64,000 nucleotides of DNA from positions 40,704 to 104,703 of the forward strand of contig JAADGI010000007.1 in assembly GCA_013152415.1 (NCBI GenBank), in the 5' to 3' direction. Under the pieces are notes generated by a model. It ran no database searches, had not been told where the DNA came from, and was given only the letters and a program-made list of their open reading frames with translations. Origin of the DNA: Gammaproteobacteria bacterium. GTDB lineage: Bacteria; Pseudomonadota; Gammaproteobacteria; HyVt-429. Shown in pieces: positions 16,745-25,052 of this stretch. Each line of letters opens with the position of its first letter. Position 1 is the first letter of the stretch. A program made the translations under genes and the position numbers.

Positions 16745-17312
16745 GAATCGTGTGTCCTCGCAACACCGTTGTTGTCGTGATGGCCTTCCCTCCAGTCGCA
16801 TTACACGCCTTCACAGGTACTACGCCACCATCCGACTTCCTGAGCCACATCAGTTGTTCTCGCTTTATTATCACTCGTTCAACTTACTCTCTTCTGTGAA
16901 AGACAGCCCAGGATCTCCCGAGTTGCCAATCATTCCTATAGGGTCAACATGCCATGCTTTACAACCCCGAAGCAGCTCTATGATACTTGCCTGTCGCATC
17001 ACAGAATGGGGGCTTCCAGGAGGGGTACCCTGTCGCCCTGCTTGTGTAAAAAACTTACGAGGCTAAATCACTTCAGCTTACGCTTACGGCCTGCTGCCTT
17101 GCGCACATCGTGCTTAACATTTGGAGTTACCTCCGCCTGCCCGATGGTTGCTACCCGGTGGCTGACCTGCCTTGCCGGGACGGGATTCCCACCCGCTGGA
17201 ATGATCGACCTTGCTCGGCCGCACACCCCTTCTTTCCTTCCATCAGCCGCGAGCGGTTAGCGAGTCGGGCTGGATGGGCATGTTCGACGTTAACGTGTTT
17301 GAGACGCAAGCT

Positions 17313-17525
17313 TCACGCCGTATGGGCCAGCTTCCCCGCTTGCTCATCGACAGCTTTAATAATTTCCTGCATCGCATCCACCTCACCTTCCTCGAAATAG
17401 GCTTCTCCGCATTGAGTACAAACCCACGCGGGAACTTTATCTAGGCCGATGTGAACATCTTTACGATCGATATGAAACGGTGCCGTCCCGCGCATCATTT
17501 CAGCCTGACAGTACATACATTTCAT
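17313..17525 (-). CDS. MqsA/YgiT-type zinc-finger antitoxin
   Basis: The 70-residue protein contains two CxxC pairs, MKCMYCQAEM and WVCTQCGEAYF, typical of the YgiT-type zinc-binding domain of MqsA antitoxins, and a C-terminal helix (EVDAMQEIIKAVDEQAG). The Xre DNA-binding domain of full-length MqsA is missing; short forms like this are common and pair with DUF4258 genes. Its start overlaps the stop of the upstream DUF4258 gene by four bases. The group II intron lies 88 bases downstream. Confidence 0.85.
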   Translation of the reverse strand: MKCMYCQAEMMRGTAPFHIDRKDVHIGLDKVPAWVCTQCGEAYFEEGEVDAMQEIIKAVDEQAGKLAHTA

Positions 17526-17839
17526 GAGTCAATCCTCGTTCGATAATTCTCAGCCCATTGGGCATCATCCGGAATATACGCAGTTATTATAGCCAAGTAT
17601 TCGTCTTTTGGCGCACACACGACATGTATCGGTCGCCCATCAGTAGATCTACCCAACATTAGACAACTGTGGCCTCGTGTATCTTCAGGATAGTCCTCGA
17701 TGATTTCACCTTCCTCCAAAATCTTTCGAATATCAGAAGTAGAAATCATTCGATCTGGCCGGGACATCTGACGCACTGCATGTGGCAGAAAAAGTAGCCG
17801 ATGTGCTGCTCGCGCCAGAATTAACTGATGGAATTCCAC
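17522..17839 (-). CDS. DUF4258 protein, probable toxin partner
   Basis: The 105-residue protein has the DUF4258 pattern: an N-terminal helix with LPHAVRQMSRPDRMISTSDI, then LEEGEIIEDYPEDTRGHSC, then strands RPIHVVCAPKDEYLAIITAY ending with YIPDDAQW. DUF4258 belongs to the RelE/MqsR-like RNase fold group and is regularly encoded just before a YgiT-type zinc finger, as here (four-base overlap). A toxin-antitoxin module is therefore likely, though toxicity is inferred only from family and order. Confidence 0.82.
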   Translation of the reverse strand: MEFHQLILARAAHRLLFLPHAVRQMSRPDRMISTSDIRKILEEGEIIEDYPEDTRGHSCLMLGRSTDGRPIHVVCAPKDEYLAIITAYIPDDAQWAENYRTRIDS

Positions 17840-17923
17840 GTTACTTTTTCATCCCTTGATGTTTGCATTATCTTGTTTGGACGTCGAACAGTATAATGGT
17901 CTGCGTCATTACTATTGAGTAAT

Positions 17924-17963
17924 AGGCCGCATCGGCCTATTGTGCGAATGGCCGATGCGGTCT
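17924..17963. repeat. Strong isolated hairpin (14-bp stem, 12-nt loop)
   Basis: AGGCCGCATCGGCC and GGCCGATGCGGTCT pair over 14 positions with one G-U, around the loop TATTGTGCGAAT. No T-run follows on either strand, so an intrinsic terminator is unlikely. It sits 85 bases upstream of the DUF4258 start and 66 bases before the integrase remnant. It could be a recombination site or the operator of the toxin-antitoxin pair. Confidence 0.6.
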
Positions 17964-18028
17964 AGTGTTGACCATAGCATATCCATTTCAGGGCAGGCCG
18001 CCCATTAATTGTGACAAGGAGGGTTTAT

Positions 18029-18301
18029 ATGTCTGATTCCCACATCCCCACCCCTGACGCATGTTTCACGCTTTTTCAGTAACTATCTGATCTGCCTTGA
18101 TAAAGCATCTATACCCGAGAAGCAGAAACGGTGGTAGGTGAAGCGCATCGAGGCGTTCATTAACGCGCAAAACGGGCGAAGATCAAGAGTCTTACAGCCA
18201 ATGATGTAAGTCATTACTTTGAGATACTGGGCCGCCGGAATCGACTTACAGGCTGGCAATTCGCTCAGGCCATTGATGGCAACATGAATATGAACAAATA
18301 T
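18029..18301 (+). pseudogene. Decayed tyrosine recombinase (N-terminal remnant)
   Basis: After a good Shine-Dalgarno (AAGGAGG at 18015-18021) the ATG opens a frame that breaks after 17 codons. In the next frame FSNYLICLDKASIPEKQKRW, a TAG, then VKRIEAFINAQNGR can be read. After a second shift KIKSLTANDVSHYFEILGRR and NRLTGWQFAQAID follow. Together these match the SAM-like core-binding domain of phage or integron-type tyrosine recombinases. Two frameshifts and one nonsense codon are needed, and the 170-bp repeat element at 18302 cuts off everything downstream, including the catalytic domain. Confidence 0.78.
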
Positions 18302-18471
18302 GGGGTCAAGTCGCTTGCTTCACAATACTCCACTACTGTAGCAACTGTGCGAGTAAGTTGCTTGGCCACAATTCATTGTGTGGTAAAAAGCATTTTCGTA
18401 TTCAATGCATAACGGTCTAACATGGGGTGAACGTAGACCACCATGTATTATGAAGCAAGCGACTTGACCCC
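18302..18471. mobile_element. MITE-like element with 27-bp terminal inverted repeats
   Basis: The arms at 18302-18328 (GGGGTCAAGTCGCTTGCTTC, then ACAATAC) and 18445-18471 are inverted copies matching at 26 of 27 positions. The 116-bp interior has no coding capacity. The left end truncates the integrase remnant. The outer sequence also occurs at the group II intron insertion site and, in a shortened form, at 20376. The size and the lack of a transposase fit a non-autonomous element mobilised by an enzyme encoded elsewhere. I did not find a clear target-site duplication. Confidence 0.75.
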
Positions 18472-18494
18472 TTCTCTTCTCTGCCTCTCCTTGT

Positions 18495-20236
18495 TTATTG
18501 TAAAATCGTTCTCATCACCTTTCTGTAATCGCTTCTTTCGACATCTTTCTTAGTCAACCTTGTTATAGCAAATTCTCTTATGTCGCCAATAATACCCTCA
18601 AGACTTTTCTTTGTTGAATGCGGAAGGAATACAATACTTCTTTTGATTGATAGCGTATCAGACAACTCCACTGCTATTTTTACGACATTCCTGTTTGACT
18701 TTCTGACTTACCGATAAAACACAAAAAAGCCTGACAGTTCTTAACGTTCTCCAAGATGGCGTCATGCCATGTCTTATGTCCTCCTATACCTTCAGTAATC
18801 ACTGGAGTAACACCAGCTTCATGAACAGCTGAAAATATACCATCGACTATCTTGTCATCTATCTTGTTGAAAATACTTACATATACTTTAATGCCTTGCC
18901 TCGAAGCTTCTAACGTTTTAATGAGTTCCCCTCGCTGACTACTCAGGAAATGAACGGCAAATTGTCGTTCATTATCATTTGTCAGCCAATTCTTGCCGTT
19001 TTCTGAATATAACAATTGCTTCAGTGCGGGATCGCTCTTAAGTGCTTTTGCTACTACCGAAAAGTGTTTCTCATTAACATTAGAGACTTCTCGAACAGCA
19101 AATTCCTCTATTTCTTTGTCTGTCCATGAGGCAATTTCATTACAGGTACTACCCAGGCTAATTAATGAGGACAATAGATTTCCCCATGATTTTTGGATCG
19201 CCCGAAGAACCGCAAAAGTTCCGATTTTTACATCAGGCACAGACTTCCGCCCAGATCGCATAGAAGACAGAATTTCTTTATCGATTAGCAGGTTATTAAC
19301 AAAGCTAATTGCTGATCGAGGGTTATGCTGACTTGCAATTTCCACTAGGTTAATTAGCTCTTTGAATCCAGTGCCCGGAGGGAGTGCAATGCGGCTGATA
19401 AGAACCCTTAAGTAATTGTTAAATCTAGGTCCATGAGGTGGAATAAAAAATGATAGTTGTATAATTTTGTCGAGGTATGCTGCACCGTCGAAGTTTTTAA
19501 TTCCGTATTCTTCCTTGTAAATGCGCTCGACATAGCTGTCTAGCACAGCCCTTGCGACCCCCAATACAAAAACAAAGCCAGCTAGCCCGAATGTTAATTT
19601 AATCGATTCCAGCAGTGCGATTGCGTGATGAGGCATGCAGCGATCTAGGTCATCAATGAAAACTACTACCTTTTCCCCATCTGCGCCTAGATTAACCTTT
19701 TCAAGCTGCCTAAATATGTCTAGATATAACGAAGTAATTTCATTGTCTCTTCCGTGTGGTTGGCGTGCCCTATGCGTGGATTTATCTGGATCATATTCGA
19801 CCTGCACTTCGCCGAGGATACTGTTTTTTGCTGCAACCTTGAATTTCACTCCAGATACGAAGGCTGACAGTGCACCAACAATTGAATCTGCTTTTTCTTT
19901 TGCTTTTCCAGATAATTTTTTGTTGCCTTCTAATGCGTCTATAATTGAAATAGCCAATGGAAATACCGGGTGATCCTCTTTTGTGTATCTCCAAGCATTG
20001 AACCACACCGTAGCAATAGAAGTATTCTCAGCATCTAGAGACCTCTTGATCAATTGCAGTAGACTAGTTTTTCCTTCCCCCCATTCTCCATAGATTCCCA
20101 CAGCCATTGGTCCATGCGAGTTTCTGATAGCCTGAGATAAAACGTTTGCGTAAACGTCAAATCCTAGTTCATCATCGTCTTCGGCGACATTGCCAACCGG
20201 AATATCTGGTATGAGGCGTAGTTTAGGACTTGACAC
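18495..20236 (-). pseudogene. KAP-family P-loop ATPase with TIR-like C-terminus, frameshifted
   Basis: The open frame 20236-18680 encodes 518 residues: a KAP NTPase with Walker A YGEWGEGKTS (about 49-58), Walker B VVVFIDDLDRC (about 196-206) and a helical region. A C-terminal alpha/beta domain begins GIKVYVSIFNKIDD and runs through CQAFLCFIGKS, resembling a TIR or nucleotide-hydrolase fold. At about 18689 the sense continues in the -1 frame for 64 more codons (NVVKIAVELSDTL ... RKVMRTIL) to a stop at 18495-18497, completing the domain. A lost A in a GGAAATG-like run would explain it. KAP ATPases are often found in defence loci. The TM helices common in KAP proteins are not evident. It could be a real pseudogene, a sequencing error or programmed slippage. 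Confidence 0.72.
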
Positions 20237-20375
20237 TATCCCATTATCTCCGTATGAGGCTGTAGAAAAACCGACTTATCAAAGTCGTATTCTACCAGCC
20301 GATTTTTAAATTTAATATTCATCTACTTTGCATTGATAAAATCCGTTTTTCAAGCCATAGAAAATTAGAGAAATT

Positions 20376-20435
20376 AGGGGTCGCTTGCTTCATGATACTT
20401 TCTACTACTGTATTTACTGTGCAAGTAAGCCCCCT
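20376..20435. repeat. Shortened copy of the GGGGTC...CGCTTGCTTC repeat
   Basis: AGGGGTCGCTTGCTTCATGA is followed by TACT and a segment ACTACTGTA...ACTGTGC.AGTAAG shared with the left end of the element at 18302. It lacks the CAA after GGGGT. Its right edge, GCAAGTAAGCCCCC, is roughly the inverse of the left edge, so this 60-bp unit forms a hairpin on its own. It lies in the 345-bp gap upstream of the KAP gene, which holds no other feature I can support. Confidence 0.68.
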
Positions 20436-20581
20436 ACCCTCTCTTTTCCTGATCTGGTGAGCAATAAAACTCACAGAAACTAAAAGAGGCCAGATCTTGT
20501 CTTTTGCCTTAACGTAAATAGCAAAATACAAGACCAGACCCTGCCGACTGCTGCGTCTTTTATACCGCTTGGAGCCGGTCG

Positions 20582-20800
20582 TTATGCGGCAGCTGTTTCA
20601 ACCTTACCAGGTAGATTGGTCAGAACAAGTTTCTTAAGTTCTACCTTGTTACTCGCATTGTCGATATCTATGCCAACAAGCTTGCCATTGGCGTCATAAT
20701 CGAGAACGACACCTTCCGAGATCTCACGACTTTCAGCGCTCGGGCATTCAGACAAATCTATGTACAGCGAGTCGGTATCCGGATAATAATTAAGCTTCAT
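20582..20800 (-). CDS. DUF2283 small protein
   Basis: The 72-residue protein matches DUF2283: YYPDTDSLYIDLSECPSAES, then REISEGVVLDYDANGKLVGI and DIDNAS. DUF2283 proteins are usually encoded beside a small toxin-like or DUF4258-type partner and are regarded as probable antitoxins. Here its ATG overlaps the stop of an upstream remnant by three bases, so the pair was once co-translated. The C-terminal tail (VETAAA) is short and may vary. Confidence 0.85.
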   Translation of the reverse strand: MKLNYYPDTDSLYIDLSECPSAESREISEGVVLDYDANGKLVGIDIDNASNKVELKKLVLTNLPGKVETAAA

Positions 20801-20970
20801 GGCTTAAAACCTCGGTCTGGAAAAGCACTGTGGATTGTCACCTTATCCTTGAGCGTGATAACCCTCAAGTAGCGGTTTCCAAACTCGGGAAGGGGCGCCC
20901 AGAAACGATATCGATTATGTTCCTGGGGCTCTGAACGGGTGATTCCACTTAGGCCTTTGATTTGTCTGCA
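20797..20970 (-). pseudogene. C-terminal remnant of a DUF2283-partner protein
   Basis: An open stretch with no start codon encodes GLSGITRSEPQEHNRYRFWA, continuing PLPEFGNRYLRVITLKD and VTIHSAFPDRGFKP. The strand-rich pattern with a final DRGFKP is what I expect of the small toxin-like proteins that precede DUF2283 genes, but I cannot name the family. An in-frame TAA at 20971-20973 and the lack of ATG or GTG indicate that the 5' part is lost. The stop overlaps the DUF2283 start. Confidence 0.55.
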
Positions 20971-21175
20971 TTATGAACCCATACATGGGATAGGGGCAAT
21001 ATCGAGCGGGCTTTTGGTGGGGTTCTGAACATACCTTTTAGCGACCTGGATGACTGCTTGGAAGGTGCCCAACGTGGAGTTTTTGGCCTCGCGGTCAGGG
21101 GACCGCTCCTACAGTGGACCCATTTTTCTCTGCGAATCCTTTGCGCCTTAGCGCCTCCGCGTCGAAGAATTAATA

Positions 21176-22699
21176 CTATGCTTTTCGGCTTAAACCCCAC
21201 GACCCAACCCACCCCAACACCAACATCCCCCCAATCAACATCAGCACAGCCTTATTACCCCAACGCACATAGGGTGTGGCACCCTGCATGGGCTGGACTT
21301 CGCCGCTCAATACCACAGTCTTGAATTGTTCTGTGTGGGCGATGATCTTGCCACGATGATTGATGATTGCGGTCACGCCGGTATTGGCCACTCGCAAAAG
21401 AGTACGCCCGGTTTCCAGGGCGCGCATACGGGCCATCTGCAGGCGTTGCAAGGGACCCAAGGAGTCACCAAACCAGGCGTCTTCACTCACGTTGACCAAC
21501 AGTGTGGCCTCGGGAAGCAAGCGAATGAATTCTTCGGGAAAGGCATCTTCATAGCAGATGCTCACTGCAACGGCTTGCCCTGCTACGTGCATCACCCCGT
21601 CGGCATCGGGCCACGGACTAAAGTCTGACATGGGAATATCGAGCGCCCCCATGAGCCACCGGGTCAACACCGGGAAAGGTAAATATTCCCCGAAGGGTAC
21701 CAAGTGGTGCTTGTGGTAGGTCTGGGGTTGCGAGGCAATACTACGAACGACATTATAGTAGTCTAAGGCCCCATCGGCCCCTTGCCTCCGTTCCAGAGTT
21801 CCATATAGAAAATCGGTCTGGTATTGAGTCGATTCATTTTTTAGCTCACGCCAGAATGAGGGTGGAATCTGATCTTTGAATGCCGGTATGGCGACCTCCG
21901 GCCACACTATCAGGTCCTGGTCACGATATTCCTGGCTAAGATGCAGGTAGCGTTCGGCCACTGTCATCCGGTAGCGGGGTGACCATTTCATGTCCAAGGG
22001 TACGTTGCCCTGCACCAGGGCCACCTTGATCATAGGTCCTTTTGGCTCGACCCACTCAATACGACCCAGGAGAAAGCCAAGCCCAAAGACTCCCACCAGG
22101 ACAAGTGCAGGCCAGGGACGTCGTGGCTTATCAATAATCAGCGCCAGCAGGCCTGCAACCAGGGCCACACTCAGACTCACAGCGTAGATGCCAAACCCAC
22201 TTGCCACCCCCGACAGGGGGGTGTCGATCTGGCTGTAACCCAGGCTCAACCAGGGAAACCCGGTCAACACCCAACTGCGGCACCATTCAAGCAGCACCCA
22301 CAGGGCGGGTAAAACCACTATTAGATGAGCTACGCGCTTTCGATCCCCGAACCGGGCCTGTAACCCACCGACCAGGGCCGGGAACAGGGAAAGCAGCAGC
22401 ACAAACAGGGCAACGGCGAGCGCCGCCAACGGTACCGACATGCCACCGTAATCATGCATGCTGCGATAGACCCAGGACACACCCACCCCGAATGAGCCCA
22501 AACCAAAGGCCAGTCCAACACCAAAGCAACGCCACGGTGAGCCGCGCCGCCACAGTAAAAATAGTAACGACGGCGACAGAATCGCGAGTACGGCAAAATC
22601 AAAGGGTGCAAATGCCAGGGGCAAGGCGGCTCCGGCACCCAGGGCGACAAGAATATCGCTAAGGTTTTTATTCGCCAGCGGTATCTTGATTATTGACAA
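21176..22699 (-). CDS. lnt: Apolipoprotein N-acyltransferase
   Basis: The 507-residue protein has an N-terminal membrane region (about eight helices, residues 13-215) and a periplasmic nitrilase domain. The catalytic elements are visible: Glu in LIVWPEVAIPAF, a Lys in the central region, and Cys in AVSICYEDAFPEEF. It adds the third acyl chain to the N-terminal cysteine of lipoproteins. The start at 22699 overlaps the corC end by 32 bases, consistent with the standard corC-lnt operon. A single C-terminal helix (VLMLIGGMLVLGWVGSWGL) closes the protein. Confidence 0.96.
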   Translation of the reverse strand: MSIIKIPLANKNLSDILVALGAGAALPLAFAPFDFAVLAILSPSLLFLLWRRGSPWRCFGVGLAFGLGSFGVGVSWVYRSMHDYGGMSVPLAALAVALFVLLLSLFPALVGGLQARFGDRKRVAHLIVVLPALWVLLEWCRSWVLTGFPWLSLGYSQIDTPLSGVASGFGIYAVSLSVALVAGLLALIIDKPRRPWPALVLVGVFGLGFLLGRIEWVEPKGPMIKVALVQGNVPLDMKWSPRYRMTVAERYLHLSQEYRDQDLIVWPEVAIPAFKDQIPPSFWRELKNESTQYQTDFLYGTLERRQGADGALDYYNVVRSIASQPQTYHKHHLVPFGEYLPFPVLTRWLMGALDIPMSDFSPWPDADGVMHVAGQAVAVSICYEDAFPEEFIRLLPEATLLVNVSEDAWFGDSLGPLQRLQMARMRALETGRTLLRVANTGVTAIINHRGKIIAHTEQFKTVVLSGEVQPMQGATPYVRWGNKAVLMLIGGMLVLGWVGSWGLSRKA

Positions 22700-23540
22700 G
22701 ACGTGTTGCCCTCAGCAGATGTACCCGCCGACTGTCGGCATGCAGCACCTCGAATCGGAACCCCTCCAGGGTGACATCCTCACCACGCCGAGGCAGGTGG
22801 CCCAGGGATGAAATCACCAGCCCGGCGACTGTGTCCACATCACCCTTGTCATAGCTCACCCCAAAATAGTCGTTAAATTCTTCAATCGACAATATGCCCT
22901 TAATCACGTATTCGTCGTCACTACGCGGCATAATCAAGGTATCCAGATCATCAATGTCATGCTCGTCCTCAATCTCACCGACAATCTGTTCGAGCACATC
23001 CTCGATGGTCACCAGTCCGGCGGCCTGGCCATACTCGTCTACCACAATGGCCATATGATTACGGCTACTGCGGAATTCCCGCAACAACACATTGAGACGC
23101 TTGCTCTCGGGGATAAAAATAGCCGGGCGCAACAGATCTCTTAGATTAAAGCTTTCCTTGTGGTTTGGCACAAAATATTGCAATAGATCTTTGGCAAGCA
23201 AGATACCCACGACCTTGTTCTTGTCACCGTCGATAACCGGGAATCGGGAGTGGGCGGTCTCAACAACCATGGGTAAGAACCCGTCTATAGGGAGACTGCG
23301 GTCTACCACCTCCATCTGTGAGCGTGGCACCATAATGTCCCGGACTTGCATCTCCGAAACCTGCATCACCCCTTCCATCATATCCAGGGCATCACGACCT
23401 AAAAGATCGTGCTCATGGCTGCGACGCAAAACATCTATCAGGTCTCTGCGATCAATCGGGATACGCTTAAGCGCCCGGCCCAAACTCTTGAGTGGGGACC
23501 AGGCATGGCTAGGTCGATCTTTTCCGTTTTCTTGTGACAT
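22668..23540 (-). CDS. corC: CorC/YbeX CBS-domain protein
   Basis: The 290-residue soluble protein contains two CBS domains (beginning MQVRDIMVPRSQMEVVDRSL and VVDEYGQAAGLVTIEDVLEQ) and a C-terminal CorC_HlyC domain (DVDTVAGLVISSLGHLPRRG). It is linked to Mg2+/Co2+ efflux and, in E. coli, to ribosome and membrane stress through its operon partners. There is no N-terminal DUF21 membrane domain, so this is the short CorC form. Twenty bases separate it from ybeY. Confidence 0.95.
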   Translation of the reverse strand: MSQENGKDRPSHAWSPLKSLGRALKRIPIDRRDLIDVLRRSHEHDLLGRDALDMMEGVMQVSEMQVRDIMVPRSQMEVVDRSLPIDGFLPMVVETAHSRFPVIDGDKNKVVGILLAKDLLQYFVPNHKESFNLRDLLRPAIFIPESKRLNVLLREFRSSRNHMAIVVDEYGQAAGLVTIEDVLEQIVGEIEDEHDIDDLDTLIMPRSDDEYVIKGILSIEEFNDYFGVSYDKGDVDTVAGLVISSLGHLPRRGEDVTLEGFRFEVLHADSRRVHLLRATRLVNNQDTAGE

Positions 23541-23560
23541 AGTAGCTAAGGTGTGGTGGG

Positions 23561-24001
23561 TTAATAGGGGTCTGGAATACCGAGCTGATCAAGAATTTCC
23601 TTTTCCAGTTGTTCCATTTTGGTTGCTTCGCCATCTTGTTCATGATCGTAGCCGCGCAGGTGCAATACACCATGGACAATAATATGTGCCCAGTGGTCAT
23701 CCAATGACTTACCTTGTTCGACGGCCTGTTGTTCGACTACTGGCGCACAAATGACCAGATCACCCAGCATCTGCGTGGCCACCCCAGGGGGGTCATCGAA
23801 TGGAAAAGACAACACATTGGTGGCCCCGGGTTTGTCACGATAACGCTGGTTGAGCTCAGCCGACTCGGCCTCGTCCACAACACGCAGAGTGATTTCGTTA
23901 TGGCCCGTTTCGCCCACGGCATCCATAGCAACGCTGGCCCATGCGGCCATCCGCTGCTGATCGGGGAGCCTTGCCTGCTCACAAGCAATTTGAATATTCA
24001 T
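23561..24001 (-). CDS. ybeY: YbeY endoribonuclease
   Basis: The 146-residue protein carries the zinc-binding signature HGVLHLRGYDHEQD with the three metal-binding histidines, preceded by TNVLSFPFDDPPG and LGDLVICAPVVEQQA. YbeY takes part in 16S rRNA 3'-end maturation and in ribosome quality control. It lies between ybeZ and corC in the usual order, with gaps of 39 and 20 bases. Confidence 0.96.
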   Translation of the reverse strand: MNIQIACEQARLPDQQRMAAWASVAMDAVGETGHNEITLRVVDEAESAELNQRYRDKPGATNVLSFPFDDPPGVATQMLGDLVICAPVVEQQAVEQGKSLDDHWAHIIVHGVLHLRGYDHEQDGEATKMEQLEKEILDQLGIPDPY

Positions 24002-24040
24002 CTTATGACTCGATAAATGAAACAGACACCGGGCATATCA

Positions 24041-25009
24041 TCACTGCTGGTCTTCACGTTCGTCAAACTCGGTATAGGCCTCGACAATCTTTTGCACCAA
24101 GGGATGCCGCACCACGTCTTCGGGCTTGAAATAGGTAAAACTGATGCCTTCAATATTCTCAATAACCTCCATGGCATGTTGCAGCCCGGACTGACGCCCA
24201 CGGGGCAAATCGGTCTGGGTAATATCTCCGGTAATCACTGCGGTGGTGCCGAATCCGATACGGGTAAGGAACATTTTCATTTGTTCGGTGGTGGTATTCT
24301 GGGCCTCATCGAGAATAACAAAGGCTTCGTTCAGCGTCCGACCACGCATATAGGCCAAGGGTGCCAGCTCGATGATGTCTCGGCCCAGCAGTCTGCCCAC
24401 CTCTTCAAAACCGAGCATTTCATACAGGGCGTCATAGAGAGGCCGAAGATAGGGATCAACCTTCTGCCCCAGGTCACCGGGCAGAAAACCGAGCCGTTCA
24501 CCCGCCTCCACTGCCGGTCGTACCAATACAATGCGATCGACATCACCCTTTTCCAGGGCATGGGTGGCGCAGGCCACCGCCAGATAAGTCTTTCCAGTCC
24601 CCGCCGGGCCGATACCAAAGCTGATATCGTGGCCTGAAATACTTTTGAGATAGGCACGCTGGCGGGGGTTGCGCCCCTGAACCAGGGCCTTGTGGGTACG
24701 GATGATGATGTCACTCTCGGTTTTTTCCTTTGCTGGAGGAACATGCTGCAAGGCCAGGTGCACATCGGATGAAGAGACATCAGGCTCATCGGCAGTGGCC
24801 GTATAGAGCGCCCGCAGCACCTCTTCGGCACGGCTGGCTTGGGTGGGGTGGCCACTGACGCTAAAGTGCTCCCCACGATTGGCGATTTGCACCCCGAGGC
24901 GCTCCTCTATTTGTTTGATGTGGGCATTAAACTGGCCGCAGAGGGCCGCCAACCGCCGATTATCAACGGGGGTCAGACTAAACGCCAATGCATTGGGTTG
25001 CGTCTTCAA
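24041..25009 (-). CDS. ybeZ: PhoH-like ATPase YbeZ
   Basis: The 322-residue protein has an N-terminal KH-like segment (about residues 20-80), then a PhoH ATPase domain. Walker A is GPAGTGKTYLAV (about 137), Walker B is EAFVILDEAQNTT, and VITGDITQTDLPRGRQSGL and YFKPEDVVRHPLVQKIV follow. It partners YbeY in rRNA processing. The context miaB-ybeZ-ybeY-corC-lnt is conserved in gammaproteobacteria. Confidence 0.95.
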   Translation of the reverse strand: MKTQPNALAFSLTPVDNRRLAALCGQFNAHIKQIEERLGVQIANRGEHFSVSGHPTQASRAEEVLRALYTATADEPDVSSSDVHLALQHVPPAKEKTESDIIIRTHKALVQGRNPRQRAYLKSISGHDISFGIGPAGTGKTYLAVACATHALEKGDVDRIVLVRPAVEAGERLGFLPGDLGQKVDPYLRPLYDALYEMLGFEEVGRLLGRDIIELAPLAYMRGRTLNEAFVILDEAQNTTTEQMKMFLTRIGFGTTAVITGDITQTDLPRGRQSGLQHAMEVIENIEGISFTYFKPEDVVRHPLVQKIVEAYTEFDEREDQQ

Positions 25010-25052
25010 GTTGTGGGCAGGATCAACATGATCTTATTTCAGTATACCCGCA

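Larger units (their letters stand above)
15241..17224 (-). mobile_element. Group II intron, full length (1984 nt)
   Basis: On the minus strand the element begins GTGCGGCCGAGCAAGG (canonical 5' GUGYG), carries the reverse transcriptase ORF in domain IV and domain V at 15363-15395, and ends CTACTCGAC (canonical 3' AY). Three things fix the borders: the terminal motifs, restoration of the repeat GGGGT|CAAGTCGC on excision, and an EBS1 candidate ACCCCT (17026 to 17021) complementary to IBS1 AGGGGT (17230 to 17225) immediately upstream of the 5' splice site. It inserted 88 bases downstream of the mqsA-like gene, in the same orientation. It looks complete and potentially mobile. Confidence 0.88.

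Noticed and set aside
17924..17963. Hairpin considered as an integron attC site
   Set aside because: The RYYYAAC and GTTRRRY core boxes are not present, and there is no cassette array.
17924..17963. The same hairpin considered as a Rho-independent terminator
   Set aside because: No T-run follows on either strand.
20319..20531. 70-codon minus-strand frame in the gap upstream of the KAP gene
   Set aside because: It runs across the 20376 repeat copy and has no start signal or homology.
22201..22662. Open frame of 153 codons on the plus strand inside lnt
   Set aside because: It is antisense to a clear lnt gene, Pro/Arg/Thr-rich in the way GC-rich shadows are, and has no domain.
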